Source: an uncultured Christensenellaceae bacterium
GTDB taxonomy: Bacteria; Bacillota; Clostridia; Christensenellales; Borkfalkiaceae
Direction: 5' to 3'
NCBI GenBank assembly: GCA_910586985.1
Contig: CAJUKK010000012.1
Location: 1-64,000 of the forward strand
DNA: 64,000 nucleotides
In this document: one piece after another, positions 33,000 to 43,141 of the stretch
Numbering within the stretch: the first letter of the stretch is position 1
How the letters are laid out: every line of letters begins with the position of its first letter
Notes under the pieces: generated by a model
Databases searched by the model: none
The model's input: only the letters and a program-made list of their open reading frames with translations
Told to the model about the DNA's origin: nothing
Translations under genes and position numbers: made by a program

Positions 33000-34274
33000 A
33001 TGGATAAAAAATTATACGATCTTTGCGTAAGGGTTTTAAACGAAGAGCTTTTACCTGCCATGGGCTGTACCGAACCGATCGCCGTAGCTTACTGCGCCGC
33101 GCTCGCGCGCGATACGCTCGGCGCGAAACCCGACCGCGCGGAGATCTTCGTCAGCGGAAACATTTTAAAAAACGTAAAGAGCGTCATCGTGCCCAATACG
33201 GGCGGACTCAAAGGCGTTATTTCCGCCGCCGCGGCGGGCATCGTCGCGGGAGTGAGCGAAAAAAAGCTCGAATGCCTCTCCTCCGTCACGGGCGCGCAAC
33301 GGGAAGAGATTTCCGTATACAAAACGCAAGCCGCGTTCAGCGTGGAAAAATCGCGTTCGGACAGCGTATTCGATATTGCGATCCGCGTATACCATAACGA
33401 AAATTCGGCGTACGTCCGCATCGCCGAACGTCACACCAACGTCGTTAAAGTGACGAAAAACGGCAATACCCTCCTCGACAAGGAGTGCGAATGTCAAAGC
33501 AACACGGACGAATGCACGAGGGACGACCTTACCGTCAAAAAAATATACGACTTTGTTTCGCATGCCGATCTGAGCGAAATAACCCCGCTTCTGGAACGGC
33601 AGATTGCATATAACAGCGCGATTGCCGAAGAGGGACTGAAAAACGATTACGGCGCGCGCGTCGGAAAAGTACTCTTAAAATCGTTCGGAAACGACGTGCA
33701 CAACCGCGCAAGGGCGACCGCGTCGGCGGGTTCGGACGCGCGTATGAACGGATGCGAACTGCCCGTCGTTATCGTATCCGGAAGCGGCAACCAAGGCATC
33801 ACCGCCTCCGTTCCCCTCGTCGTCTACGCAAAAGAATTAAACGCTCCGCACGAAAAACTTTTGCGCGCGCTCGCTCTTTCCGATCTCATTACAATTCATT
33901 TAAAAACGGGAATCGGCAGGCTTTCTGCCTATTGCGGCGCCGTGAGCGCGGGTTGCGGCGCAGGCGCGGGAATTTGTTACTTAAACGGCGGCGGGCTCGA
34001 CGATATCTGTCATACGCTCGTCAATGCGCTTGCCATCGATTCGGGCATCGTATGCGACGGCGCGAAGTCGAGCTGCGCCGCTAAAATTGCCTCCGCAGTC
34101 GAGGCGGGACTTATCGGCATGGAGATGTACGCAAGCGGAAGCGAATTTTACGGAGGAGACGGAATTCTTGCGGCGGACGTCGAAGACACGATCAAAAACG
34201 TAGGCGATCTTGCGCGGCTTGGCATGAAATCTACCGATGAAGAGATCATAAGACTGATGATCAAAACCGTATAA
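33000..34274 (+). CDS. cyuA: L-cysteine desulfidase family protein (CyuA/UPF0597)
   Basis: A 424-residue cytoplasmic protein of the serine-dehydratase-like UPF0597 family. Relatives (methanogen L-cysteine desulfidase, enteric CyuA) split cysteine to pyruvate, ammonia and sulfide using an iron-sulfur cluster. Seen here: LPAMGCTEP with the conserved Cys23, NTGGLKGV, GSGNQGITASVP, and the late cysteine block YCGAVSAGCGAGAGICY. Ribosome site AGGA; own promoter and terminator, so a single-gene unit. Substrate assignment is by family. Confidence 0.9.
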   Translation: MDKKLYDLCVRVLNEELLPAMGCTEPIAVAYCAALARDTLGAKPDRAEIFVSGNILKNVKSVIVPNTGGLKGVISAAAAGIVAGVSEKKLECLSSVTGAQREEISVYKTQAAFSVEKSRSDSVFDIAIRVYHNENSAYVRIAERHTNVVKVTKNGNTLLDKECECQSNTDECTRDDLTVKKIYDFVSHADLSEITPLLERQIAYNSAIAEEGLKNDYGARVGKVLLKSFGNDVHNRARATASAGSDARMNGCELPVVIVSGSGNQGITASVPLVVYAKELNAPHEKLLRALALSDLITIHLKTGIGRLSAYCGAVSAGCGAGAGICYLNGGGLDDICHTLVNALAIDSGIVCDGAKSSCAAKIASAVEAGLIGMEMYASGSEFYGGDGILAADVEDTIKNVGDLARLGMKSTDEEIIRLMIKTV

Positions 34275-34285
34275 AAAGACGCAAA

Positions 34286-34318
34286 AAAACACGGAGGCGA
34301 TTTCCGCTTCCGTGTTTT
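34286..34318. terminator. bidirectional terminator
   Basis: Stem AAACACGGAGGCG / CGCTTCCGTGTTT with one G-T wobble, between the convergent desulfidase and HtrA-like genes, T-rich on both outer sides. Confidence 0.85.
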
Positions 34319-34329
34319 CATTTTTTAAT

Positions 34330-35694
34330 TTAAGAATATACCGTAAATTTGCTATCCTCGTCAAACGTAAGTTCCACCGAAACGGGAACATCCTCTCTTA
34401 AAACGACGATAGTCACCGTATCGCCCTTGCGCACGTTAAATAGTTCAGTACTCGGAATATGCATGCGCGTAATGATCTTTTCCTTTCCGTCTCCGACTTT
34501 GATGGAATATAAAACGTCGCCCGTCTTTAATTTTTCCTCGGAAACGCTCCCCTTCGTGACAGAATCGACGATAAGCGTTTCCATGATATATGTTCTGCAG
34601 GTATCCTCATTATAAACGCATTTACTGCTCTGAATCTTCATGGTAATACCCAACGTTGCGCGCGCCGCGCCCAAAGACTGATTGACCGCAGAATTGTCGA
34701 TAACGTTCTGCACGATTGCAACCGCAAGATTGGAAGGAATCGCATATCCCATACCTTCCACGCCGTCTTCCTCGCGCTTGGCGTTCACGATACCGATGAG
34801 TTTACCGTCCGCATTGAACAGCCCGCCGCCCGAATTGCCGTGATTGACAGTCGCATCCGTACGGATTTCAAGAAGAGACAACGTGCGCGTTTCGTCGGCG
34901 GATTTAATATCGATATACTCCTTATCCACCGAGACGACTCCGGAGGAAACGGATATACCGTCGCCCTTCGCATTGCCGATCGCGTAAACCCGTTCGCCCA
35001 CCGCGATTGCATCCGAATCCATGGCGGATGCCGCCGTTGCCGCGCTGTTTTTTAACACCTCGCTGCTTTCGACCTTTAATACGGCGAGATCGTAATCCAT
35101 CGCACCGCCGACGTATGTTGCCTCAATCATGCCGCTCGCCGTTTCGCCGCCGTACAGATAGATCATCGGCGATTGGCAAAGTTTCTCTTCAACGCCCGAA
35201 TCGGAGCTGTACACTACGTGATAGTTGGTTATAATATAGGCGTTTCCCGCCGCTCTATCGAGAGAGTAGATAACGCCGGAACCGGCGCTCGTGACCGTTT
35301 TTTCCTGTTTTTGAACGGTTCCGAAAAAATCGGTTCGGATATACTCGATTTTCTTGAACGGGCACAAGACGCTCACAACGGAGGTGAGCGCCGAATTTAC
35401 CTGCGCGCTGTCGTCCCCCGAAAGTCCGATGTTCAATTCCTTTAAAAAATCGACAAAACTCCCCTGATAACCGTCCGCCTTTGCCTCGTCGAAAAGCTTT
35501 CTTATTTCCGTGCTCGACCCCGTACCGCCCGCAAGAAACTCTTCTTGCGTCCCGTCGTATCCGAGACTACCCGCTATCTCGTAAGGATTTTTTGCATTGC
35601 CCGAAGTTCCGCCGTCGAAACAACCGCCGAGCGACAGCGCAAACAGACCGGCAAGCGCGGCGCAGGCAATGGAAATATACGCGCGTTTTTTCAT
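34330..35694 (-). CDS. HtrA-like serine protease lipoprotein
   Basis: A 454-residue surface lipoprotein: signal MKKRAYISIACAALAGLFAL with lipobox SLGGC (lipid Cys25). Residues about 37-57 and 67-90 are two short bacterial repeats of the GYxGtxxEFL type common in Gram-positive surface proteins. A trypsin-like S1C domain follows with His159 (NYHVV), Asp202 (DYDLAVL) and Ser288 (HGNSGGG), and a C-terminal PDZ-like domain (VTKGSVSEEKLKTGDVLYSI). It probably degrades or refolds proteins at the cell surface. Own promoter at 35794. Confidence 0.93.
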   Translation of the reverse strand: MKKRAYISIACAALAGLFALSLGGCFDGGTSGNAKNPYEIAGSLGYDGTQEEFLAGGTGSSTEIRKLFDEAKADGYQGSFVDFLKELNIGLSGDDSAQVNSALTSVVSVLCPFKKIEYIRTDFFGTVQKQEKTVTSAGSGVIYSLDRAAGNAYIITNYHVVYSSDSGVEEKLCQSPMIYLYGGETASGMIEATYVGGAMDYDLAVLKVESSEVLKNSAATAASAMDSDAIAVGERVYAIGNAKGDGISVSSGVVSVDKEYIDIKSADETRTLSLLEIRTDATVNHGNSGGGLFNADGKLIGIVNAKREEDGVEGMGYAIPSNLAVAIVQNVIDNSAVNQSLGAARATLGITMKIQSSKCVYNEDTCRTYIMETLIVDSVTKGSVSEEKLKTGDVLYSIKVGDGKEKIITRMHIPSTELFNVRKGDTVTIVVLREDVPVSVELTFDEDSKFTVYS

Positions 35695-35793
35695 TTAGAC
35701 ACCTCATACTACCAGATTAACTACTATTATAATCCGCAGTCTGTTTAACAGTTTACGGCAGCGTGAAAATCCGGTGAATTTTATTGCGGTATC

Positions 35794-35822
35794 ATTATAC
35801 CACTTTTCCAAAGCGTTTACAA
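35794..35822 (-). promoter_or_regulatory. promoter of the HtrA-like gene
   Basis: Minus-strand TTGTAA, 17 bases, TATAAT, leaving a leader of about 95 bases before the ATG. Confidence 0.8.
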
Positions 35823-35842
35823 CGCGTTTGCGCTTTTTTATC

Positions 35843-35879
35843 AAAAAAAGCTCCTGAATAGGAATGTTCAGGAGCTTTT
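35843..35879 (-). terminator. terminator after the 35929 gene
   Basis: Stem AAAAGCTCCTGAA / TTCAGGAGCTTTT with an 8-base loop, then six to seven U residues on the minus strand. Confidence 0.88.
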
Positions 35880-35928
35880 CGCAATCGCGCAAAAAATTTT
35901 AGCTCGAAACACATTTGAGTTTCAACCG

Positions 35929-36549
35929 TTAAAGCTGATACTTTGCCGTCAGCTTTAATACCGACGCCAGACAATCGTTGAGAGAACGCATATCGTTTTC
36001 GCTCAACGGACGGTCGCGGAATGCGTCGATTGTCCGTGCGAGCGTATCCGCCTCCAAACGATCTCCGGCAGCAAGTTTCATCGAAAGCAATTTATCCACG
36101 AGATCGGTCGCATGCTTTAAGCGAAGATTTCCATCATCCACGGGACGCGTCTCGGCATCCTCGAAACAGCATACCTTGGGCGGATAACCTTTGGGCGTCG
36201 CGCATTCCTGCGGCGCGTCGAGTTCGAGATGAAACTTTTCGTACATTTTATCCGTTTTCGTCTTTTTCGCGCGGCGTTTGGGTAATTTGATACTCAACAA
36301 AAAACGCAAAAGCGCAGCCTCGACAACGTACAGCGAAATACAGATAACCGCGCTGCGTACGTCCCCTTCGCACGCCGTAAAAAACAGTACGCCCGCGCCG
36401 AGCAGCAACGCAACGGTGGGATAGAGCTTTTTTCCTTTGACGAGCAACAGTAAAAACGTACAAAATATCAGCAGTACGGGGCACAGCAGATAGGACACTG
36501 CATCCGGCATGCGCGCAACGCCGTCCGCTATTTTTAAAATAAATTCCAT
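35929..36549 (-). CDS. uncharacterised membrane protein
   Basis: A 206-residue protein from MEFILKIADG: two or three TM helices in the first 90 residues (YLLCPVLLIFCTFLLLLV, then VALLLGAGVLFF and VICISLYVVEAALLRFLL), followed by a basic stretch (LPKRRAKKTK) and a soluble, mainly helical C-terminal half. I recognise no family. No ribosome site is obvious. It follows addA by 107 bases and ends at a strong terminator. Function unknown. Confidence 0.7.
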   Translation of the reverse strand: MEFILKIADGVARMPDAVSYLLCPVLLIFCTFLLLLVKGKKLYPTVALLLGAGVLFFTACEGDVRSAVICISLYVVEAALLRFLLSIKLPKRRAKKTKTDKMYEKFHLELDAPQECATPKGYPPKVCCFEDAETRPVDDGNLRLKHATDLVDKLLSMKLAAGDRLEADTLARTIDAFRDRPLSENDMRSLNDCLASVLKLTAKYQL

Positions 36550-36656
36550 AGATAACACAACCTTTTGCCACAGCGTAGCACGTTTATATACAATCATAAC
36601 CCGCGATAACGGCGGGAAACAATCAACTTTTGCCGAAATTTTTCTTTTTTCGTCGG

Positions 36657-39600
36657 TTACATCTCAATTTCGCGACACTGGAGAATATTTACGATGATCG
36701 CTTTGACAGTCCGCTCCTCGATCTTCCGGATACGCGCGACCGCTTTTTTGTAAAGATTGATTTGCGCTGCATAATCGCGCCGGATACGCGCATCGTCGTG
36801 AGAAGAAAATTTATAGTCGATGATCGTCGTTCCGTCCGCTCCCTCGGCAAGAAGATCGATCGCGCCCTGAAACACGACTTCGTCCCCGCCGCCCGCGTTA
36901 AAAATTTCCTCGGCGGGCAACGAAACAAGAAATTGCTGTTCCCGCAAGAGCGTTTTCCCCGCAAGCGATCTGAAACAGGGCATATCCAAAATCTCGGCAA
37001 GTTTTTCTTTGTCGAGAAGCCGTGCGCTTTCGGGCGTCAATATCCCCGCCTCGCACATGCGGCCGTACTCCGTTGCCGCATCCTTCGAAAAATCAACGTA
37101 CTGTAAAAACAGATGGTACGCCGTACCCGTGTCGGCAGTGGGCGTTAACCCGCCCGTCTTTTCGCCGTAATGCATAGCCGGACGCATGCGCTGCATGAGC
37201 TCGGTCGCCGAGCTTTTAACGGGTAACGCACAGCTCTCCTTTGCAGGATAATCCCGGCACAGAACGGCGGTAATTGCCGCCTCCAGCTTTTCGTCCGCGC
37301 GTGATTCCATCGCAGGTCGCTCGGCGGCATCAGGCAGAATTTCCCCGTCTTCGCAGAACAGACGACTAAGCGCGGAAAAATCGAAGAAGTCGGAAAACCG
37401 TTTCGCAAAACGGGGCGCGGGCGCGCGCGGGCAATCTCCGAAAAACAGATGCAGACGGTACATGGCGCGCGTCATTGCAACGTATAAGAGATTGAGTTCC
37501 TGTTTGAGTTCCTCGCGCTCCTCGTAAATTGCCGACGCGCGGCGCAAAACGGTGTCGTAAATCAGTTTTTTTTCAACCGAAAAACTACGGGGAGCGACTC
37601 CGAATTTTTCGGTAAACACAACTTCGCCGTGTTCCGCGCCGTGGAACGGTACGTCGAGACTTGCAAGCATAACAACGGGATATTCGAGTCCTTTGGATGC
37701 ATGCATCGTGAGCACTTTGACGGCGTTCTCTCCTCCGCCCTCCGAAAAGTCGATTTTATATCCCGAACGGGCGAGACGCATTAAAAATTCATGCACGCTC
37801 CCCTCTGCCTCGGCGACGAGACGGCGCACGCGCATCAGCCGCTTGGCGCCGTGTTGCTTTGCTGCGATCTCCGTCTCCAACCCTGCGGAAAGCAACTTTA
37901 AAAGCACGCTGCGGGCGGTGGAAACGAGTGCAAAGAGACGCAACTCTTCCGTCTTTTGAAAGAATATCCGAAGTCTCTTCGAAAGTTCGTCGTCCATCTT
38001 GTTTTGATCCGCATAGAACTTACACGCCGCGCGGAACGTCGGTGCGGACGGGAAACGCAAACGGATTTTCGTCAGATCGTCCTCGACAAACCCGCCGACC
38101 GCGGAGAGCATCGCCCCTGCAAGCGGAATATCCTGCTCCGCATTGTCGAGATAGGAGAGCCAATCCACGATGAGCCGCGCCTCCCAGAAATCGAAGATAT
38201 TCACCTTCGCCGCCGTGGTAACGGGGATCCCTTGGCGCGCGAGCGCGGCTACGACCCGCTCCATGTCGCCCGTATTCTTACGTACCAGAACGGCGATATC
38301 GCGCCAATCCACCGTTTTGACAAGACCTGCGTCCGCGTCGAAATATTCGCTGCCGCGCTCTGCGCGGATTGCTCTTACAATGCATTCCGCCTGTGCGTCC
38401 GTCTCCGTCGCGCCCGTATGCGCAAGCACGGAATAGACGGTCTCGGGAGGAGTCTTTTCCTTTACTTCTTTCGGAATGCGATGAAACACCGTTCCGCCGT
38501 CGTGCCCCGCGTACCGTTCGCTGCCGAGCATCGGCTCCCGCACATAAATCACGTCGGAAGTCTCCTCCGTCATCGCGCGGGAAAATACAAGATTGACCGT
38601 ATCCAATACGCCCATGCCGCTACGGAAATTTTTGGTAAGCAAGAGCGCATGCTCGAACGACTTAAACTTATCCGCAAAAAACTTGGAGCGACTGCCGCGG
38701 AACCCGTAAATCGACTGTTTCATGTCTCCGACGAGAAATACGTTTTCCGAGCAGATTTTTGATAAAATACCGTCCTGCGCGGGATTCACGTCCTGATATT
38801 CGTCTACAAACACATACCTGTATTTTTCCCTTACCGCCGCGCAGGCGTCCTCCTGTTCCAGAACTTTCAAGGCGTAATGCTCGAGATCGTCGTAGTCCAA
38901 AACGCCCGCCTCGCGCTTGGATTGCGTATAAACGTCGTCATACGAAAGAACCAGACCGGCAAGCGCTGCGGCGCGGCTCTGTCCGTCGAGATAACGTGCG
39001 TATTCGATCTCGTAATTCTCGTATTTTTGCAGTTTTTTATATAATTCCTTCACCCCCGCCGAAAGCGAAGAAAGCTGTTTTAAATTTTTCAGCCGCTCCC
39101 CCGTCGCCTTGGTCGAGGGCGGGCAGGGAGGGATCGGCGGGGTGATTTCCGCAGCCGCGACAATCGCGAACAGATCGCCGTGTAAAAGCGCGGACGCAGC
39201 CGCCATGACCGCTTTGCTCACGTTCTGCGCACGTTCGCTTTCCTCGGAAAATTCGTTAAAAAGCTCTTCGGCGCAATCGAAATAATACTGCGCCTCGTTA
39301 TGATATGCGGCGGCAAGGTATTCACATACACACCCAAATTCGTCGCTCCCCGCAGACGCAAGCCGGACGCGGTAATCGCTCATACCGCGTACCGCGCCAT
39401 ATATTTCCTTTACGATATCGCGCAATTTTGCGTCCTTTTTGCGGCGGAAGTAAACGGAGAGAAGACTCCTGAGTTTCTCGCTCTCTTCCTCGTAAAGCGT
39501 TTCAAACACCTCGTCCATTGCGCGCGCCGAAAGCATTTTTCCGTCGGCATCGTCGGGCGAAATCACGCGGAAAGCGGGATCGACGTCCGCTAAGTAAAAA

Positions 39601-39938
39601 TTCGAACGAACGAGCCTCGCACAAAACGCATGAATGGTACTGATATCAGCGAGCGGCAAAGCGTTAAGCTGTCCGACGAGACGTTCTCTCTCGCTCCCTT
39701 GCGCAGTCTTTAACCGCTCGGTAAGAGCGCCGCGCAATTTTTCACGCATCTGCGCCGCCGCTTTATTGGTGAACGTAACGGCAAGAATACTGCGGATATC
39801 TCCGCCCTCTTCTACTATGAGTTTTACAAGACGTTCGATCATTACCTTCGTCTTGCCGCTGCCCGCCGAAGCGGAAACGATAACGCGCCCTTCCTCGTTG
39901 ATAGCGCGGATTTGTTGCTCGGTAAACGTAACGCCCAT
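36657..39938 (-). CDS. addA: ATP-dependent helicase/nuclease subunit A
   Basis: Helicase-nuclease subunit of AddAB, which resects double-strand breaks for recombination. The 1093-residue protein has UvrD-like helicase motifs: Q/I block FTEQQIRAINEEGRVIVSAS and Walker A AGSGKTKVM (residues 25-33), VDEYQDVNPAQ, RSKFF region and LLYVAMTRAMYRLHLF (motif VI), and a C-terminal RecB-like nuclease domain with GAIDLL and IIDYKFSS. Shorter than the B. subtilis AddA (about 1230). Its start overlaps the addB end closely (1 base between). Confidence 0.97.
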   Translation of the reverse strand: MGVTFTEQQIRAINEEGRVIVSASAGSGKTKVMIERLVKLIVEEGGDIRSILAVTFTNKAAAQMREKLRGALTERLKTAQGSERERLVGQLNALPLADISTIHAFCARLVRSNFYLADVDPAFRVISPDDADGKMLSARAMDEVFETLYEEESEKLRSLLSVYFRRKKDAKLRDIVKEIYGAVRGMSDYRVRLASAGSDEFGCVCEYLAAAYHNEAQYYFDCAEELFNEFSEESERAQNVSKAVMAAASALLHGDLFAIVAAAEITPPIPPCPPSTKATGERLKNLKQLSSLSAGVKELYKKLQKYENYEIEYARYLDGQSRAAALAGLVLSYDDVYTQSKREAGVLDYDDLEHYALKVLEQEDACAAVREKYRYVFVDEYQDVNPAQDGILSKICSENVFLVGDMKQSIYGFRGSRSKFFADKFKSFEHALLLTKNFRSGMGVLDTVNLVFSRAMTEETSDVIYVREPMLGSERYAGHDGGTVFHRIPKEVKEKTPPETVYSVLAHTGATETDAQAECIVRAIRAERGSEYFDADAGLVKTVDWRDIAVLVRKNTGDMERVVAALARQGIPVTTAAKVNIFDFWEARLIVDWLSYLDNAEQDIPLAGAMLSAVGGFVEDDLTKIRLRFPSAPTFRAACKFYADQNKMDDELSKRLRIFFQKTEELRLFALVSTARSVLLKLLSAGLETEIAAKQHGAKRLMRVRRLVAEAEGSVHEFLMRLARSGYKIDFSEGGGENAVKVLTMHASKGLEYPVVMLASLDVPFHGAEHGEVVFTEKFGVAPRSFSVEKKLIYDTVLRRASAIYEEREELKQELNLLYVAMTRAMYRLHLFFGDCPRAPAPRFAKRFSDFFDFSALSRLFCEDGEILPDAAERPAMESRADEKLEAAITAVLCRDYPAKESCALPVKSSATELMQRMRPAMHYGEKTGGLTPTADTGTAYHLFLQYVDFSKDAATEYGRMCEAGILTPESARLLDKEKLAEILDMPCFRSLAGKTLLREQQFLVSLPAEEIFNAGGGDEVVFQGAIDLLAEGADGTTIIDYKFSSHDDARIRRDYAAQINLYKKAVARIRKIEERTVKAIIVNILQCREIEM

Positions 39939-39939
39939 C

Positions 39940-42900
39940 TTATTCCCCCTTTTCGCGCTTTACGATTTTCGCAATATCCGCACATTTGACGGCGCTCTCT
40001 TTGCGCTGCGCCCCGTCGTAACCGCACAAGCTCTTTAATTTGCAATAGGCGCACGCGCCCTCATAGGGCGACGGCGCGATATTTCCCGCACGCATTTCTC
40101 CTTCCGCTTTTGCCGAAACAAGCAGCGCATAGTCGAGAAACGCCTCGAAATCGCTTTCGCTCATACCCTTGTCGGAATATTTTCCGTCGCGTTTTCCTTC
40201 GAACAGCGCGCTCTTTTCCCCCTCTGCGATCGTCGTATCGTGCAGGGATATGACCGCATCCTCGCCGTTGTAAAAGCCAAGCATTTTATATTTGTTTTCG
40301 TCGGGTTTCGTGAAATTATCCGCTGCGGGAAAATAAAAAGCCCCCGCAGCTTTCTTTCCCGACGACACGCCGCGCAGATACAACTCAAGCTGCAATTTCC
40401 GTCCCGTATAATAAGCCGACGGCTTATCGTCGATACTGCCCGTCTTATAGTCGATCACACGCACATAGCCGTCCGTCTCGTCCACACGGTCCGTCTTGCC
40501 GCGGAGTCGAAGTTCGGGCAGTTCGACCGTCTCTTCCGTTCCGCGTATCCTGAATGCCGAACAGATAAGCTGACGGTACGCAGCAGCCGTAACCTCGGCG
40601 CCTTCCTCCACCAGACGATCGCCCGTATATTTGCCCTGTTTCGTATCCGTCAAAGCCGAAAACCGAGGACTTGCAAGCAGTTTTTCTCCCGTTGCGCGCG
40701 CAAAAGCGCGGCACTCCTCCTCCGATCCGAATCGGTCGAATTCTCTTGCTGACGTCTCCAATACGGAGTGAACGAACGTGCCCGCATCGCTGTCGAGCAC
40801 GGTGCGCTCCTCCCGCTCGACAAGTTTCAGTCCGCGCTTGCAAAAGCTTGCGTACGGGCACTCGAAATACTGTTCGAGGAGCGTGGGCGATATGCGGTCG
40901 CCCGAAAAATACAGCGATTCGCCCCATGCGGTGCTCTTTGAAGTTGCGGACAGCAATTTGTCTAAATTGCCTCTGTCGGCATTTTGCTCCCGCCCGCGCA
41001 AAATCTTGGAAAGCGTGGAATAGAGCGCGATATCGTCTGACGCGCCCGTAGAATATGCCTGTCGGCTCTCCAGAAGTTTGACGCGGGCAGGCGTCTCTTC
41101 ACAGCAATTATAGGGGAATACCGCGGGCATGGGAGGCATGCAAAATATTTTTTCGCAATCGGAAAGAATCTCCGAGCGGTTAGTCTCCTCCCCGCGGTTT
41201 TTTAACGGATAACTCAGATACAGCCGCTCTTCAAACGCGCAGAGATTGAGCGCGAGACTCTCCCGCGAACGAGCGTTGACCTTGGCGATAGCGGGTTCGA
41301 TCTCCACCTTTAAATCGCTCAACCGATCGATCTCGCGGTCGCTGATGACCGCAGTATCCGTTGCGGCGCGCGGCAGAGCGTCGGTAAGTCCCGTCGCAAA
41401 CAGAATGCGGGCGCGGGAAAATTTGCTCTCGGTCGCGTCGCCGATAAATACCGCGTCAAGATACTTGGGGATCATGGAAATTTCCAGCGACTTGGCTCCG
41501 CTCAAAAAAAGATCGGAAAATTCTTTTGCCGTAAACACGCGTTCGCCGGCAACCGCATCGATTTCATCCAAAATACCCGAAAGCGGCGCAATGCGCAAAA
41601 ATTCGGAAAGCGCGCCCTCGGTGCGGCTCACCAATTCTTCCGTTACCCGCTCGCCGTCAACTGCAACAAAGAGCGCGCGGACGGCGGCAGTATATGCATT
41701 CGCCTTCGCACGTTTTTGAAAGAGTCCCAATAAACCGAGCATCCGATCACGGCACAACAAAAGGTTATCACGACGCATGCTCTTTAACTGCGTCTCGTCT
41801 TTGATTTCACGTTTTACCGCCCCCCGAAAACCGCCGAATTTCAACAGATAGTTGCGGTAATCGTCCGATTCTCCAAAGTAAACGTTTGCCGCAACGTCGT
41901 CTATCGAGGAAGGCAATCCGCCGTCCGCCGTCGCCGCCAGAAGACTGAGCACAAACGCGCAAAACGGATGTTCGGAAAAAGGACGCTTTTCATCCGCAAA
42001 ATATGGAATTTTAAAATTATCAAACGCATGCGCCATAACGGGAAACGCCGAGCAATCGGGCACTAGCACAACGCAGTCGCGGTATCTGCCGTTCTCCTCT
42101 ATGACGTATTTTTTTATGAGCGCGGCAACCGTCTCCGCTTCCCGCCCCTCGTCTTCGGCGGAAAAAGCGCATACCTGCGAAGCCGGCTCTTGCCCGAGGC
42201 GGTAACTCTCCGCCGAAAACAGCCGTTCGCTTAATATAAGCGCGTCTCCCGCAAGCGAGGATTTCATCTGGCGCGCGCTCACTTCGCCGTACTCTTCGGC
42301 GATCCGCTTAAAAACGCCCGCCGATTCGTTCGTATAAAACCGTTCGCGCTTGCCCGCGACAAATATCCCCGTAACGGACGCATTTTCTATCGCCGCGCGA
42401 ACGCCCTCCTGCGCCTGTTTGGTAAAAGACGGAAAACCGAAAAAGAATATCTCCGTGCGATACAAATTCGCACCCTCGCCCGCGATCTTCTCGGGCAACA
42501 ACCCAAGATATCCGTTCTCGTCCACCAGCTCGTTTTCCTTTAAGAACAAGACGTACTTTTCAAGAAGAAAAGCAAGATCTGAAAGTTTCTTCTTTAAAAT
42601 GCCGTCCGTAGACAACGCGCTCTCACGCAACATCTCCGCATTCACGCACGATGCGGAAAGCTGCGCAATGGTCTCGTATACCGCCTGCGCCGCCCCGCGC
42701 CTGAAACAACTCAGTTCATCGGCGTATACGTCGATCAGTTCGCTGAGTTTGATTACGGAACCCTGCTTGCTCAGAACGCGCGCGCTACCCGAAAGATAAC
42801 GGGCGAACGTCGTCACTTCGCTCAAAAAGCTCCCGCCGACCGCGTCGAGCACGGCTCGCTCGCAAAGAAGCGTGAGTCTGTCCTCGCAAAAAATCAGATT

Positions 42901-42990
42901 GCGTATTTGTTTTTCCTCGTTCCGGCGAACGCGCTCGGATAAAATGGAGAGCGCGTCGAAGAGCGTCGGCGCGCCGATCACTTGCGTCAT
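39940..42990 (-). CDS. addB: ATP-dependent nuclease subunit B
   Basis: Second subunit of AddAB. From MTQVIGAPTL (GGAGACGG upstream) it has 1016 residues. The inactivated helicase-like N-terminus is poorly conserved; the C-terminal nuclease domain is recognisable: LLEQYFECPYASFCKRGL, GKTDRVDE, RVIDYKTGS, and the 4Fe-4S cysteines in GACAYCKLKSLCGYD together with the earlier Cys of FECPY, which staple the domain. Upstream of addA in the usual addBA order. Confidence 0.95.
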   Translation of the reverse strand: MTQVIGAPTLFDALSILSERVRRNEEKQIRNLIFCEDRLTLLCERAVLDAVGGSFLSEVTTFARYLSGSARVLSKQGSVIKLSELIDVYADELSCFRRGAAQAVYETIAQLSASCVNAEMLRESALSTDGILKKKLSDLAFLLEKYVLFLKENELVDENGYLGLLPEKIAGEGANLYRTEIFFFGFPSFTKQAQEGVRAAIENASVTGIFVAGKRERFYTNESAGVFKRIAEEYGEVSARQMKSSLAGDALILSERLFSAESYRLGQEPASQVCAFSAEDEGREAETVAALIKKYVIEENGRYRDCVVLVPDCSAFPVMAHAFDNFKIPYFADEKRPFSEHPFCAFVLSLLAATADGGLPSSIDDVAANVYFGESDDYRNYLLKFGGFRGAVKREIKDETQLKSMRRDNLLLCRDRMLGLLGLFQKRAKANAYTAAVRALFVAVDGERVTEELVSRTEGALSEFLRIAPLSGILDEIDAVAGERVFTAKEFSDLFLSGAKSLEISMIPKYLDAVFIGDATESKFSRARILFATGLTDALPRAATDTAVISDREIDRLSDLKVEIEPAIAKVNARSRESLALNLCAFEERLYLSYPLKNRGEETNRSEILSDCEKIFCMPPMPAVFPYNCCEETPARVKLLESRQAYSTGASDDIALYSTLSKILRGREQNADRGNLDKLLSATSKSTAWGESLYFSGDRISPTLLEQYFECPYASFCKRGLKLVEREERTVLDSDAGTFVHSVLETSAREFDRFGSEEECRAFARATGEKLLASPRFSALTDTKQGKYTGDRLVEEGAEVTAAAYRQLICSAFRIRGTEETVELPELRLRGKTDRVDETDGYVRVIDYKTGSIDDKPSAYYTGRKLQLELYLRGVSSGKKAAGAFYFPAADNFTKPDENKYKMLGFYNGEDAVISLHDTTIAEGEKSALFEGKRDGKYSDKGMSESDFEAFLDYALLVSAKAEGEMRAGNIAPSPYEGACAYCKLKSLCGYDGAQRKESAVKCADIAKIVKREKGE

Positions 42991-43069
42991 TGGTACCGTC
43001 TCCGTTTTCGTATTTCTTTCATTATAACACACATTTCACAAAAATTTCTCGTTTTTAAGAGCTTTTGTT

Positions 43070-43098
43070 TTTACAATTGCAAAAAAATATGCTATAAT
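43070..43098 (+). promoter_or_regulatory. promoter of the lipoprotein gene
   Basis: TTTACA, 17 bases, TATAAT, 43 bases before the ATG at 43142. Confidence 0.8.
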
Positions 43099-43141
43099 AT
43101 ACGTTGTTGAGCTTAAAGCGAAACATAATACGGAGTCAACC